From Burkholderia anthina (lineage in GTDB: Bacteria > Pseudomonadota > Gammaproteobacteria > Burkholderiales > Burkholderiaceae), in NCBI RefSeq assembly GCF_001547525.1, contig NZ_CM003768.1:1612001-1676000 (forward strand): 64,000 bases of DNA. Direction: 5' to 3'. The position numbers and the translations under genes are program-made. This document shows, piece by piece, positions 25,500-33,314 of this stretch (position 1 is the stretch's first letter; every line of letters begins with the position of its first letter). Below the pieces are notes generated by a model, which saw only the letters and a program-made list of their open reading frames with translations, had not been told where the DNA came from and searched no databases.

Positions 25500-26492
25500 T
25501 CATTGCGCGGTGATGGTTTCCTCTAAGCGATCGGCGTCATTGCTGACATTTTCGAGCCGGTCGAGCGCGTCGCGGGTCGGCAACCCTTCCGAATCGCCGA
25601 TCACCTGGATCGCGAGCGCACCGATCCGGTTGCCGCGCGCGACCGCCTGCTCGACGCTGCGGCCTTCGAGCAACGCGCTGACCACGCCGACCGCGAAGCC
25701 GTCGCCGGCGCCCACCGTATCGACGACCTTTTCAACGCGCTCGCCGGCAACGATGCCTTCGCGGCCGTCGGCCGTGCGGAAATACGCGCCCTGCTCGCCG
25801 AGCTTGATCACGACGCCGCGCGCGCCCTGCGCGAGATAGAAGCCCGCGATGTCGGCCGGCGTGTCGTGCCCGGTGAGCTGCCGCCCTTCGGCGAGGCCCG
25901 GCAGCACCCAGTCGGCGAGCGTCGCGAGCGCATTCAGCGTCTTCGCCATCACGTCGGCGGCCGGCCACAGCGTCGGGCGCAGGTTCGGATCGAACGAGAT
26001 CGTCTTGCCGGCCGCCCGCATCTCGCGCGCGAGCCGGAACGCCAGTTCGCACGACGTCGCCGAGATCGCCGGCGCGACGCCCGTCAGGTGCAGATGGCGC
26101 GCGCCGAGCACGTAGTCGGCCACGTAGTCGTCGCACGACAGGTGGCTCGCGGCCGAACCCTTGCGGAAATATTCGACGGTCGGGTCGCTGCCGTCGTCGT
26201 TGCGCGACTTCAGCTGGAAACCGGTCGGGTAACGCGGGTCGACGGTCACGCACGACGCGTCGATACCCTCGCGCGCCAGCGTGTCGAGCACGTAGCGGCC
26301 GAACGAATCGCTACCGACCCGGCTCATCCAGCCGACCCGGAAGCCGAGCCGCGACAGGCCGATCGCGACATTCAGGTCGGCGCCGGCGATCCGCTTCGCG
26401 AATTGCCCGGCGTGCGCGAGGTGGCCGGGCTCCGTCGCGACGAACATCGCCATCGCTTCGCCGTAGGTCACGACATCGAGTGCTGCTTTCAT
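25500..26492 (-). CDS. kguK: 2-ketogluconate kinase KguK (PfkB family)
   Basis: Ribokinase/PfkB-family sugar kinase, 330 aa. The start is ATG 26492 with GAGGAG upstream. The N-terminal GEAMAMFVATEP and AGADLNVAIGLSRLGFRVGW are typical, and the C-terminal PfkB signature DTVGAGDGFAVGVVSALLEG holds the catalytic Asp. The role is phosphorylation of 2-ketogluconate at C6. Without the neighbours it could equally be called a 2-keto-3-deoxygluconate kinase, a close relative; KguE, KguT, KguD and PtxS beside it favour KguK. It follows kguE by 28 bp. Confidence 0.86.
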   Translation of the reverse strand: MKAALDVVTYGEAMAMFVATEPGHLAHAGQFAKRIAGADLNVAIGLSRLGFRVGWMSRVGSDSFGRYVLDTLAREGIDASCVTVDPRYPTGFQLKSRNDDGSDPTVEYFRKGSAASHLSCDDYVADYVLGARHLHLTGVAPAISATSCELAFRLAREMRAAGKTISFDPNLRPTLWPAADVMAKTLNALATLADWVLPGLAEGRQLTGHDTPADIAGFYLAQGARGVVIKLGEQGAYFRTADGREGIVAGERVEKVVDTVGAGDGFAVGVVSALLEGRSVEQAVARGNRIGALAIQVIGDSEGLPTRDALDRLENVSNDADRLEETITAQ

Positions 26493-26520
26493 GACTGAAC
26501 TCCTCAGGAACCTGCTGCCG

Positions 26521-27285
26521 TTACGCGGTCGCGAGCCACGCGACACGCCGGCAGGCATCGCCGGCCAGGTCGGCCGCGTCGAACGGGAACTCGATGCCGC
26601 GCGGCGCATGCCGCGGCAGCGCCGCGAGCACGCCGGTCACGAGCGCATCGTCCGGCGCCGGCGCGACGGCGAAACGACGCGCGCCCTCGCCTTCGATGGT
26701 CTTGCAATGAATGTATTCCACGTGCGGCGCGAGCACCTGTGCGCAGTCGAGCGGCGCTTCGCCGCGCCACAGCCAGTTGCCGATGTCGAACGTCATGCCG
26801 AGCGCCTCGCGCATGCCGGCATCGGCCAGCGCATCGAACAGCCCGCGGAACTGCGCGAACGCGCCGCCGACCTCGAGCTGGCCGTTTTCCACCACCACGC
26901 GAGCCCGCGCGCCGCGCGACAGCGCGACGATCTCGGCCGCGTGCGCGTCGCCCGCGAAGCCGCCGAGCTGCAATTTCACGAAGCGCGCGCCGAGCGCATC
27001 TGCTTGCGCGAGCGCGTCGCGCAAAGCGTCGGCATCGAGCGCGCCCGTTTCCGTATACAGCGAGTCCGGGGTCGAATAGACCGACCACAATCCGTGGCCG
27101 GCGATTTGCGCGCCGAGCGCGGCCAGCGCGCCGGGCGCCGTGTCGTCGTCCGACGCGAACAGTTCGCGCCGCACCTCGAACCCGGTCGCACCGGATGCCG
27201 CCACGGTCGCGATGAATGCACTGTGGCCCTCCTGGCGCACCCGGTCCATCCCGAATGCGCTCGCCACGATCACGATGTCTGCCAT
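26521..27285 (-). CDS. kguE: KguE, sugar-phosphate isomerase/epimerase-like
   Basis: TIM-barrel protein of the xylose-isomerase-like family, 254 aa. The start is ATG 27285 with AAAGGG upstream; an earlier ATG at 27321 lies inside the operator. Features include the start MADIVIVASAFGMDRV, GARFVKLQLGGFAGDAHAAE, VVENGQLEVGGAFAQFRGLF, and TFDIGNWLWRGE with metal-binding-type Asp and Glu. It is the first gene of kguEKTD, as in Pseudomonas. The exact reaction of KguE has not been settled there as far as I know; an epimerase or isomerase role is the usual assumption. Confidence 0.85.
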   Translation of the reverse strand: MADIVIVASAFGMDRVRQEGHSAFIATVAASGATGFEVRRELFASDDDTAPGALAALGAQIAGHGLWSVYSTPDSLYTETGALDADALRDALAQADALGARFVKLQLGGFAGDAHAAEIVALSRGARARVVVENGQLEVGGAFAQFRGLFDALADAGMREALGMTFDIGNWLWRGEAPLDCAQVLAPHVEYIHCKTIEGEGARRFAVAPAPDDALVTGVLAALPRHAPRGIEFPFDAADLAGDACRRVAWLATA

Positions 27286-27304
27286 GTTGCCCTTTTTCAA
27301 CCGG

Positions 27305-27322
27305 AATGGAACCGGTTCCATT
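27305..27322. promoter_or_regulatory. PtxS-type operator upstream of kguE
   Basis: A perfect 18-bp palindrome, AATGGAACCGGTTCCATT, 19 bp upstream of the kguE ATG. Its core TGGAACCGGTTCCA differs by one symmetrical base pair from the Pseudomonas PtxS site TGAAACCGGTTTCA. Its position near the expected transcription start suits repression. This is the only such site I found in the window. Confidence 0.8.
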
Positions 27323-27447
27323 TGCTTGAGACGGATGGTGCGCTTCGCTTCAGACCCACGCCATAGAGGAAATCCCTAAGGCCCGCTGGCCGCGCGAATG
27401 CGCGCCCGAACGCATGCAACACCTGTTCCCGGCGCAGCGGCGAGCGT

Positions 27448-28341
27448 CTATGCGAGGCCCTGCGCGAGGCTCATTTCGAGGAATTGCGCGGCGATTCGCG
27501 ACGGTGCGCCGCCGTGCGGCACGAGAATGGAGAAATGCCGCGTGAGCGGCGCGGGCGCCAGCGAGCGCGGCACGAGCGCCGCATCCTCGTGACGCAGCGA
27601 CATCGCGGACACGAACCCGACGCCCATCCCCGCGCGCACGGCCTCCTTCACGGCCTCGACCCCGGCGATCTCGAACGCGACGCGCATCGGCGCGCCGCCG
27701 TGCGCGAACGCGCGCTCGACGAGTTGCCGCACCGCGGAGCCCGCCTCGCGCAGCACGAGCGGATGCGCGGCGAGCGCATCGAGCGTCACGCCCGCGTCGT
27801 GGCCAGGCGCCGCGAGCGGATGGCCGGCCGGCACGATCGCGACGATCTCGTCCTCGTGCCACGCGTGCACGGCCGTACCCGGCGGCAGCGCCTCGCCGGG
27901 CGGCCCTTCGATCAGCGCGATGTCGAGCGACGGCAGCGCCGCGACCACGTCGGCCGTATTGCCGCTCATCGTCTGGATCGACACGCGCGGCGCGCGCGGC
28001 TGGAACGCCGCGATCAGGTACGGCAGCAGGTAGCTCGCGGGCGTCGTGCTCGCGCCGATGCGCAGCGTGCCGGCTTCCAGCCCGCGCACCGCGTCGCGAA
28101 ACGCACGCGCCTGCGCGAACGTGTCGCGCTGCGCCTTCGCGTACTGCGCGAGCTGTTCGCCGACCGGCGTCAGGCGGATGCCGCGGCCGTCGCGCTGGTA
28201 CAGCGGCTCGCCGAACTCGTCCTGCAGCAGCCGCAACTGGCCCGACACGGCCGGCTGCGACAGATGCAGCGCCACGGCGGCGCGGCTGATGTTCAGATGC
28301 TCGGCGACGGCGGCGAACGTTATCAGTTGATCCGGGGTCAT
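27448..28341 (-). CDS. LysR-family regulator, YeiE/CysB-like
   Basis: LysR-type regulator, 297 aa. The N-terminal helix-turn-helix is at residues 3-62 (LITFAAVAEHLNISRAAVAL, HLSQPAVSGQLRLLQDEFGE), and the effector domain begins near residue 90 (GTLRIGASTTPASYLLPYLI). It is divergent from a YeiH-type exporter gene 112 bp away. In enterobacteria the equivalent pair is yeiE-yeiH, where YeiE relates to sulfite and iron stress. Control of yeiH is inferred from arrangement; a palindrome (28392-28410 area) lies in the shared promoter. Confidence 0.9.
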   Translation of the reverse strand: MTPDQLITFAAVAEHLNISRAAVALHLSQPAVSGQLRLLQDEFGEPLYQRDGRGIRLTPVGEQLAQYAKAQRDTFAQARAFRDAVRGLEAGTLRIGASTTPASYLLPYLIAAFQPRAPRVSIQTMSGNTADVVAALPSLDIALIEGPPGEALPPGTAVHAWHEDEIVAIVPAGHPLAAPGHDAGVTLDALAAHPLVLREAGSAVRQLVERAFAHGGAPMRVAFEIAGVEAVKEAVRAGMGVGFVSAMSLRHEDAALVPRSLAPAPLTRHFSILVPHGGAPSRIAAQFLEMSLAQGLA

Positions 28342-28391
28342 GGCGATGAATTATCGGCTTTCCGGATAGTTTACGTCACAAATCACAATTT

Positions 28392-28411
28392 TTCATATCG
28401 ATATAACGAAA
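28392..28411. promoter_or_regulatory. Palindrome in the lysR/yeiH divergent promoter
   Basis: ATATCGATAT at 28395-28404 is a perfect 10-bp palindrome flanked by TTTC on one side and GAAA on the other with a two-base offset. It lies 51-62 bp from each divergent start, in a markedly AT-rich stretch. It is a reasonable LysR box (T-N11-A form), but this is a position-based guess. Confidence 0.4.
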
Positions 28412-28453
28412 TTAGGATTACACCATCGCCACACGCTCCATCACGGTGCCCCC

Positions 28454-29530
28454 ATGTCCACTGCTCCGACTCCCCCTCTCAGCCATGCCGCGCCGTCGAT
28501 GCGCGGCCAGTTGAACGGCGTGCTGTTCGTCGCGCTGTTCGCCGCCGCCGTCACGAGTCTGTCCGAACTCCCCGCGATCGCGGGGCTCGGCCTGTCGCCG
28601 CTGATCGTCGGCATCGTCGCCGGCGCGCTGTACGGCAACGGCCTGCGCGACGGCATGCCGGCCAGTTGGGCGGCCGGCGTCAATTTCTCCGCGCGCAAGC
28701 TGCTGCGCATCGCGGTCGCGTTCTTCGGCCTGCGCGTGAGCCTGCAGGAAATCGCGCAGGTCGGGCTGCCGGGCCTCACGGTATCGGTGCTGGTCGTCGT
28801 CAGCACGCTCGCGATCGGCACCTGGGTCGGCATGAAGCTGATGAAGCTCGACCGCGACGCCGCGCTGCTGACCGCCGCCGGCAGCGCGATCTGCGGCGCG
28901 GCCGCCGTGCTCGCGTTCGAGTCGACGCTGCAGTCGAAGCCGCACCAGAGCGCGATGGCCGTGGGCAGCGTCGTGCTGTTCGGCACGCTGTCGATGTTCC
29001 TGTATCCGCTCGCCTATCACGCCGGTCTGCTGAACCTCGATCCGGCGGGCCTCGGCCTGTTCTTCGGCGGCACGATCCACGAAGTCGCGCAGGTGGTCGG
29101 CGCGGCGAGCGACATCAGCCCGGAGGTCGTGCGCGTCGCGACGATCGTCAAGATGACGCGCGTGATGCTGCTCGTGCCGGTGCTGCTCGCGCTCGGCTGG
29201 TGGCTCGCCCGGTCGGCGCGCTCGGCGCATGACGCGGCCGGCGGCGCGCAAGGCAGGCGCAAGGTGGCGGTGCCGTGGTTCGCGCTCGGCTTCCTCGGCT
29301 TCGTGATCGTCAATTCGCTGAACGTGCTGCCGGCGGACGTCACGCACACGCTGAACGTGCTCGATACCTTCGCGCTGACGATGGCCATGACCGCACTCGG
29401 CATCGAGACGCGCGTCGCGCAGATCCGGGCGGCCGGCCCGCGAGCGCTGATGACCGGCCTGATCCTGTACGTGTGGCTGATCGTCGGCGGCTACGGCATC
29501 ACCTGGGCCGTGCAGCACTGGCTTGGCTGA
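28454..29530 (+). CDS. YeiH-family putative sulfate/sulfite exporter
   Basis: Inner-membrane protein of the UPF0324/YeiH family (Cons_hypoth698), 358 aa with about ten membrane segments. Family motifs present are SPLIVGIVAGALYGNGL, FSARKLLRIAVAFFGLRVSL, AAGSAICGAAAVLAFESTLQ with the conserved GSAICG, and GGTIHEVAQVVGAASDISPE. The reaction is unproven; homologues are annotated as sulfate or sulfite exporters. The ATG at 28454 precedes a short hydrophilic N-terminus. It is divergent from the LysR regulator that likely controls it. Confidence 0.87.
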   Translation: MSTAPTPPLSHAAPSMRGQLNGVLFVALFAAAVTSLSELPAIAGLGLSPLIVGIVAGALYGNGLRDGMPASWAAGVNFSARKLLRIAVAFFGLRVSLQEIAQVGLPGLTVSVLVVVSTLAIGTWVGMKLMKLDRDAALLTAAGSAICGAAAVLAFESTLQSKPHQSAMAVGSVVLFGTLSMFLYPLAYHAGLLNLDPAGLGLFFGGTIHEVAQVVGAASDISPEVVRVATIVKMTRVMLLVPVLLALGWWLARSARSAHDAAGGAQGRRKVAVPWFALGFLGFVIVNSLNVLPADVTHTLNVLDTFALTMAMTALGIETRVAQIRAAGPRALMTGLILYVWLIVGGYGITWAVQHWLG

Positions 29531-29597
29531 GCCGCACGTCCGCGACGGTTCGCGCGCCGCGCCCGACGGGAGAGTCCCGCGGGCGCGGCGCGGTGCT

Positions 29598-31367
29598 ATG
29601 CTTCGCGTCGTTTTCCATCGCCCCCTTTCAGCCGTGCTCTCGTTCCTGCTGAAGCTGCGCACTCGCGCCCGAACGCTGCTCCGCCTGTCGGACGCCCATA
29701 CGATGCTGATCTGGTCGGCCATCGTCGGCGTCGGCGGCGCCTTCGCGACGATCGCGTTCCGCGAAGGCATCGATCTGATGCAGCGCCTGATCTCGGGGCA
29801 CAGCGGCAGCTTCGTGCAGATGGCCAGGAGCCTGCCGTGGTACGTGCGGTTCTGGATGCCGGCCGCGGGCGGCTTCCTCGCCGGCTGCGTGCTGCTCTTC
29901 GCGACGCGCGGCGACAAGGAGGCCGCCAAGACCGACTACATGGAATCCGTCGCGCTCGGCAACGGCGTCGTGCCCGTGCGGCAGAGCCTGTGGCGCAGCG
30001 TGTCGTCGCTGCTGACGATCGGCAGCGGCGGCTCGATCGGCCGCGAAGGCCCGATGGTGCAGCTTGCGGCGCTCGCCGCGTCGCTCGTCGGCCGCTTCGC
30101 GCACTTCGACCCGCCGCGCCTGCGCCTGCTGGTCGCGTGCGGGGCGGCGGCCGGCATCACGTCCGCGTACAACGCGCCGATCGCCGGCGCCTTTTTCGTG
30201 TCGGAGATCGTGCTCGGCACGATCGCGATGGAGAGCTTCGGGCCGATGGTCGTCGCATCGGTCGTCGCGAACATCGTGATGCGCGAATTCGCCGGCTACC
30301 GGCCGCCGTACGAGATGCCGGTGTTTCCGGCCGTGACGGGCGCCGAGGTGCTGCCGTTCGTCGTGCTCGGCGCGCTGTGCGGCGTGCTCGCGCCGCAGTT
30401 CCTGCACCTGCTCGACGCGTCGAAGACGCAGTTCAAGCGGCTGCCGGTGCCGCTGCCCGTGCGGCTCGCGCTCGGCGGCCTCGTCGTCGGCGTGATCTCG
30501 GTATGGATTCCGGACGTGTGGGGCAACGGCTACAGCGTCGTGAACCACATCCTCCATTCGCCGTGGACCTGGCAGGCGCTCGTCGCGGTACTCGTGTTCA
30601 AGGTGATCGCGACCGCCGCGACCGCCGGCTCGGGCGCGATCGGCGGCGTGTTCACGCCGACGCTGTTCGTCGGCGCCGTGTTCGGCTCGCTGTTCGGGCT
30701 CGCGATGGACGCGCTGTGGCCCGGCCATACGTCGGCCTATTTCGCGTACGCGATCGTCGGGATGGGCGCATTCATGGCGGGCGCCACGCAGGCGCCGCTG
30801 ATGGCGATCCTGATGATCTTCGAGATGACGCTGAGCTATCAGGTCGTGCTGCCGCTGCTGGTGTCGTGCGTGTTCGCGTATTTCGTCGCGCGCGCGACGG
30901 GCACGACGTCGATGTACGACATCACGCAGCATCACTACCAGGACGCGCAGGAGCGGCAGCGGCTGCGCACCACGCAGATGCGCGCGCTGATCCAGCCCGC
31001 GCAGACGGTCGTGCCGCTCACCGCGAGCGTCGCCGACATGACGCGCGTGTTTCTCGAATATCCGGTGAAGTACCTGTACGTGACCGACGACGCCGGGCGC
31101 TTTCGCGGCGCGGTCGCGCTGAAGGACATCACGTCGGACCTGCTCGACAAGCGCGACACGGCCGACAAGACGGCCGCGCACTACGCACATACGCCGTTTC
31201 CGCTGCTCACGCCCGACATGCCGCTCGCGACCGCGCTCGAACGCTTCATGGCGTTCCAGGGCGAACGGCTGCCGGTGATCGAGAGCGAAGCCGAGCCGAC
31301 GCTCGCGGGCGTCGTCTACAAGACGTCGCTGCTCGATGCGTACCGGCGGATGACCGGCGAGCGCTGA
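29598..31367 (+). CDS. ClC-type chloride channel/transporter with CBS domains
   Basis: Voltage-gated-type ClC protein, 589 aa. The membrane core of about 430 residues carries ClC signature segments: GSGGSIGREGPMVQ (N-terminal anion-binding loop), AAGITSAYNAPIAGAFFVSE, and GSGAIGGVFTPTLFVGAVFG (second anion-binding loop). After it come two CBS-type regulatory repeats, about residues 455-515 and 525-585, ending KTSLLDAYRRMTGER. The start is uncertain: ATG 29598 is used; a GTG at 29634 would remove 12 residues. It follows the yeiH gene by 67 bp, so co-transcription is possible. Confidence 0.9.
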   Translation: MLRVVFHRPLSAVLSFLLKLRTRARTLLRLSDAHTMLIWSAIVGVGGAFATIAFREGIDLMQRLISGHSGSFVQMARSLPWYVRFWMPAAGGFLAGCVLLFATRGDKEAAKTDYMESVALGNGVVPVRQSLWRSVSSLLTIGSGGSIGREGPMVQLAALAASLVGRFAHFDPPRLRLLVACGAAAGITSAYNAPIAGAFFVSEIVLGTIAMESFGPMVVASVVANIVMREFAGYRPPYEMPVFPAVTGAEVLPFVVLGALCGVLAPQFLHLLDASKTQFKRLPVPLPVRLALGGLVVGVISVWIPDVWGNGYSVVNHILHSPWTWQALVAVLVFKVIATAATAGSGAIGGVFTPTLFVGAVFGSLFGLAMDALWPGHTSAYFAYAIVGMGAFMAGATQAPLMAILMIFEMTLSYQVVLPLLVSCVFAYFVARATGTTSMYDITQHHYQDAQERQRLRTTQMRALIQPAQTVVPLTASVADMTRVFLEYPVKYLYVTDDAGRFRGAVALKDITSDLLDKRDTADKTAAHYAHTPFPLLTPDMPLATALERFMAFQGERLPVIESEAEPTLAGVVYKTSLLDAYRRMTGER

Positions 31368-31394
31368 CGCGCGCCGCCGCACCGCGCGCGCCGG

Positions 31395-32015
31395 TCAGTC
31401 GGGCGCGCGCCCCAGCACGACCCGCGCGAAGAACCCCGCGAGCGCCGCTTCGGCCACGTCGGCCGACACGTGCTGCGGATCGGCCGTGTAGTACGACTGC
31501 ACGCCGTCGCACAGGCACATCAGCCCGAACGCGAGCGTGTCGGCCGGCAGCAGCAGCGGCGTGCCCGAGCGCTCGGCGAAGCGCTCGATGAATTCGGCCA
31601 TCTGCACGCGCTTGCCGTGCAGGAACTGGTTGAAGCGCACGCGGAACTTCGCGTCGCGCGCGGCCTGCAGCTTCGCCTCGCCCCACAGCAGCGAATATTC
31701 GTCGTCGCGAAACAGCGTCCGGTAATACGCGAGCGCCATCGATTCCATCTGCTCGCGCGTGCCGCCGCCTTCGAAAATCGCCTCGAAGTCGGCCCGCACC
31801 TCCTCGTGATCGCGCTCCAGCAACTCCAGCAGCAAGTCGGACTTGCTGCGGAAATTCGAATAGAACGCACCGCGCGTATAGCCGGCCGCCGCCGCGATGT
31901 CCTCGACGCTCGCGGCCACATAGCCCTTCTTCAGAAAAATGCGATGCGCGGCTTTCAGCAGACGTTCGCGCGTCTGGTCCCGGCTCTGCTCTCGAGTTAA
32001 GCGCTGTGGTTTCAT
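31395..32015 (-). CDS. TetR/AcrR-family repressor of the adjacent RND operon
   Basis: TetR-type regulator, 206 aa. The DNA-binding domain is at residues 10-60 (RDQTRERLLKAAHRIFLKKG, ASVEDIAAAAGYTRGAFYSN, FRSKSDLLLELLERDHEEVR), a standard TetR_N domain. The ligand-binding C-terminus is weakly conserved, with a VQSYYTADPQ segment. It is divergent from the efflux operon with about 189 bp between starts, and an inverted repeat overlaps that operon's predicted promoter. This is the usual local-repressor arrangement; effector molecules are not predictable. Confidence 0.93.
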   Translation of the reverse strand: MKPQRLTREQSRDQTRERLLKAAHRIFLKKGYVAASVEDIAAAAGYTRGAFYSNFRSKSDLLLELLERDHEEVRADFEAIFEGGGTREQMESMALAYYRTLFRDDEYSLLWGEAKLQAARDAKFRVRFNQFLHGKRVQMAEFIERFAERSGTPLLLPADTLAFGLMCLCDGVQSYYTADPQHVSADVAEAALAGFFARVVLGRAPD

Positions 32016-32054
32016 GGCGCGCAGTCTAGCATCCTTTCCCTTTCAGATTCATCT

Positions 32055-32084
32055 TTGCATTCGGATACAGGTGTGTATTAGAAT
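32055..32084 (+). promoter_or_regulatory. Promoter with TetR-type operator for the RND operon
   Basis: -35 TTGCAT (32055-32060), 18-bp spacer, -10 TAGAAT (32079-32084). The inverted repeat ATACA-ggtg-TGTAT (32065-32078) fills the spacer, so a bound repressor would block RNA polymerase. The predicted leader to the GTG start at 32205 is about 115 nt. Confidence 0.6.
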
Positions 32085-32204
32085 CCGCCACAGTTTCTGA
32101 CAATGTTGTCCGTCTGTCCGCGTGCGCCGATGCCGGCGCCGTTTTGGGGCAAGCGCCCGCCGCGCTTGCCGGCTTCGTTCCGCTCCACCTCACCTGGGGG
32201 TTTC

Positions 32205-33314
32205 GTGAATCGCTCCGGTTCCCGCGCCGCGCTGCTGATCGGCGTCGCGCTCGTCCTTGCCGCCTGTCATCCGAAAGAATCCGCGCCGCCCGCCCCGCGC
32301 CCCGTCGTCGCGCTGCCCGCACGGGCCGACACCGCCGCAGCCGCGCGCACGCTGCCCGGCGACATCCAGCCGCGCTATGCCACCCCGCTGTCGTTCCGCA
32401 TCGCCGGCAAGATCATCGAGCGCCGGGTGCGGCTCGGCGATACGGTGAAGGTCGGCCAGGTCGTCGCGCTGCTCGATCCGTCCGACGTCGAGAAGAACGC
32501 CGCGAGTGCGCAGGCGCAACTCGATGCCGCGACGCACAGCCTCGCGTTCGCGAAGCAGCAGCTCGACCGCGATCGCGCGCAGGCCCGCGAAAACCTGATC
32601 GCGACCGCGCAGCTGGAACAGACCCAGAACAGCTACACGTCGGCGCTCGCGCAGCGCGACCAGGCGCAGCAGCAGCTCGCGCTCGCGAAGAACCAGCTCC
32701 GCTACGCGACGCTCGTCGCCGATCACGCGGGCACCATCACCGCCGAACAGGCCGATACCGGCCAGAACGTGTCGGCCGGCCAGCCGGTCTACCAGCTCGC
32801 GTGGTCGGGCGACGTCGACGTGGTGAGCGACGTGCCCGAGGCCGCGCTCGCGTCGCTCGCGCCCGGTCATGCGGCCACCGTCACGCTGCCGTCGCTGCCG
32901 GGGCGCCAGTTCGCCGCGAAGGTGCGCGAAATCGCGCCGGCCGCCGATCCGCAAAGCCGCACCTGGCGCGTGAAGCTCACGCTCGGCACGCCCGATCCCG
33001 CGATCCGGCTCGGGATGACCGCGGACGTCGCGTTCGCCGGCGCGCCGGTTGCCGGCGACGCGCAGCCGATCACGCTGCCCGCCACCGCGCTGTTCCACGA
33101 CGGCGCGCAGCCGGCCGTGTGGGTCGTGCGCACCAAGGACGACACGCTCGAGTTGCGCCGCGTCGACGTCGCGCGCTTCAACGAGCGCACCGTCACCGTG
33201 TCGCGCGGGCTGCAGCCGGGCGAGCGCGTCGTGCTGCAGGGCGTGCATACGGTCAGCGCGGGCGAGAAGGTGCGCGCGATCGCGCCGCTGCATCCGGAGG
33301 ACTTCGCATCGTGA
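32205..33314 (+). CDS. RND efflux periplasmic adaptor lipoprotein
   Basis: Membrane-fusion protein of a tripartite RND pump, 369 aa. The GTG at 32205 (GGGGG just upstream) is chosen because it begins a short lipoprotein signal, with the lipobox Leu-Ala-Ala-Cys and Cys at residue 21. An ATG at 32103 would bury this signal. Later features are the lipoyl-like half SFRIAGKIIERRVRLGDTVK, a coiled-coil hairpin (ASAQAQLDAATHSLAFAKQQ to AQRDQAQQQLALAKNQLRYA), and the beta-barrel region PLSF... ending in VLQGVHTVSAGEKV. The stop overlaps the permease start (GTGA). Confidence 0.92.
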   Translation: MNRSGSRAALLIGVALVLAACHPKESAPPAPRPVVALPARADTAAAARTLPGDIQPRYATPLSFRIAGKIIERRVRLGDTVKVGQVVALLDPSDVEKNAASAQAQLDAATHSLAFAKQQLDRDRAQARENLIATAQLEQTQNSYTSALAQRDQAQQQLALAKNQLRYATLVADHAGTITAEQADTGQNVSAGQPVYQLAWSGDVDVVSDVPEAALASLAPGHAATVTLPSLPGRQFAAKVREIAPAADPQSRTWRVKLTLGTPDPAIRLGMTADVAFAGAPVAGDAQPITLPATALFHDGAQPAVWVVRTKDDTLELRRVDVARFNERTVTVSRGLQPGERVVLQGVHTVSAGEKVRAIAPLHPEDFAS

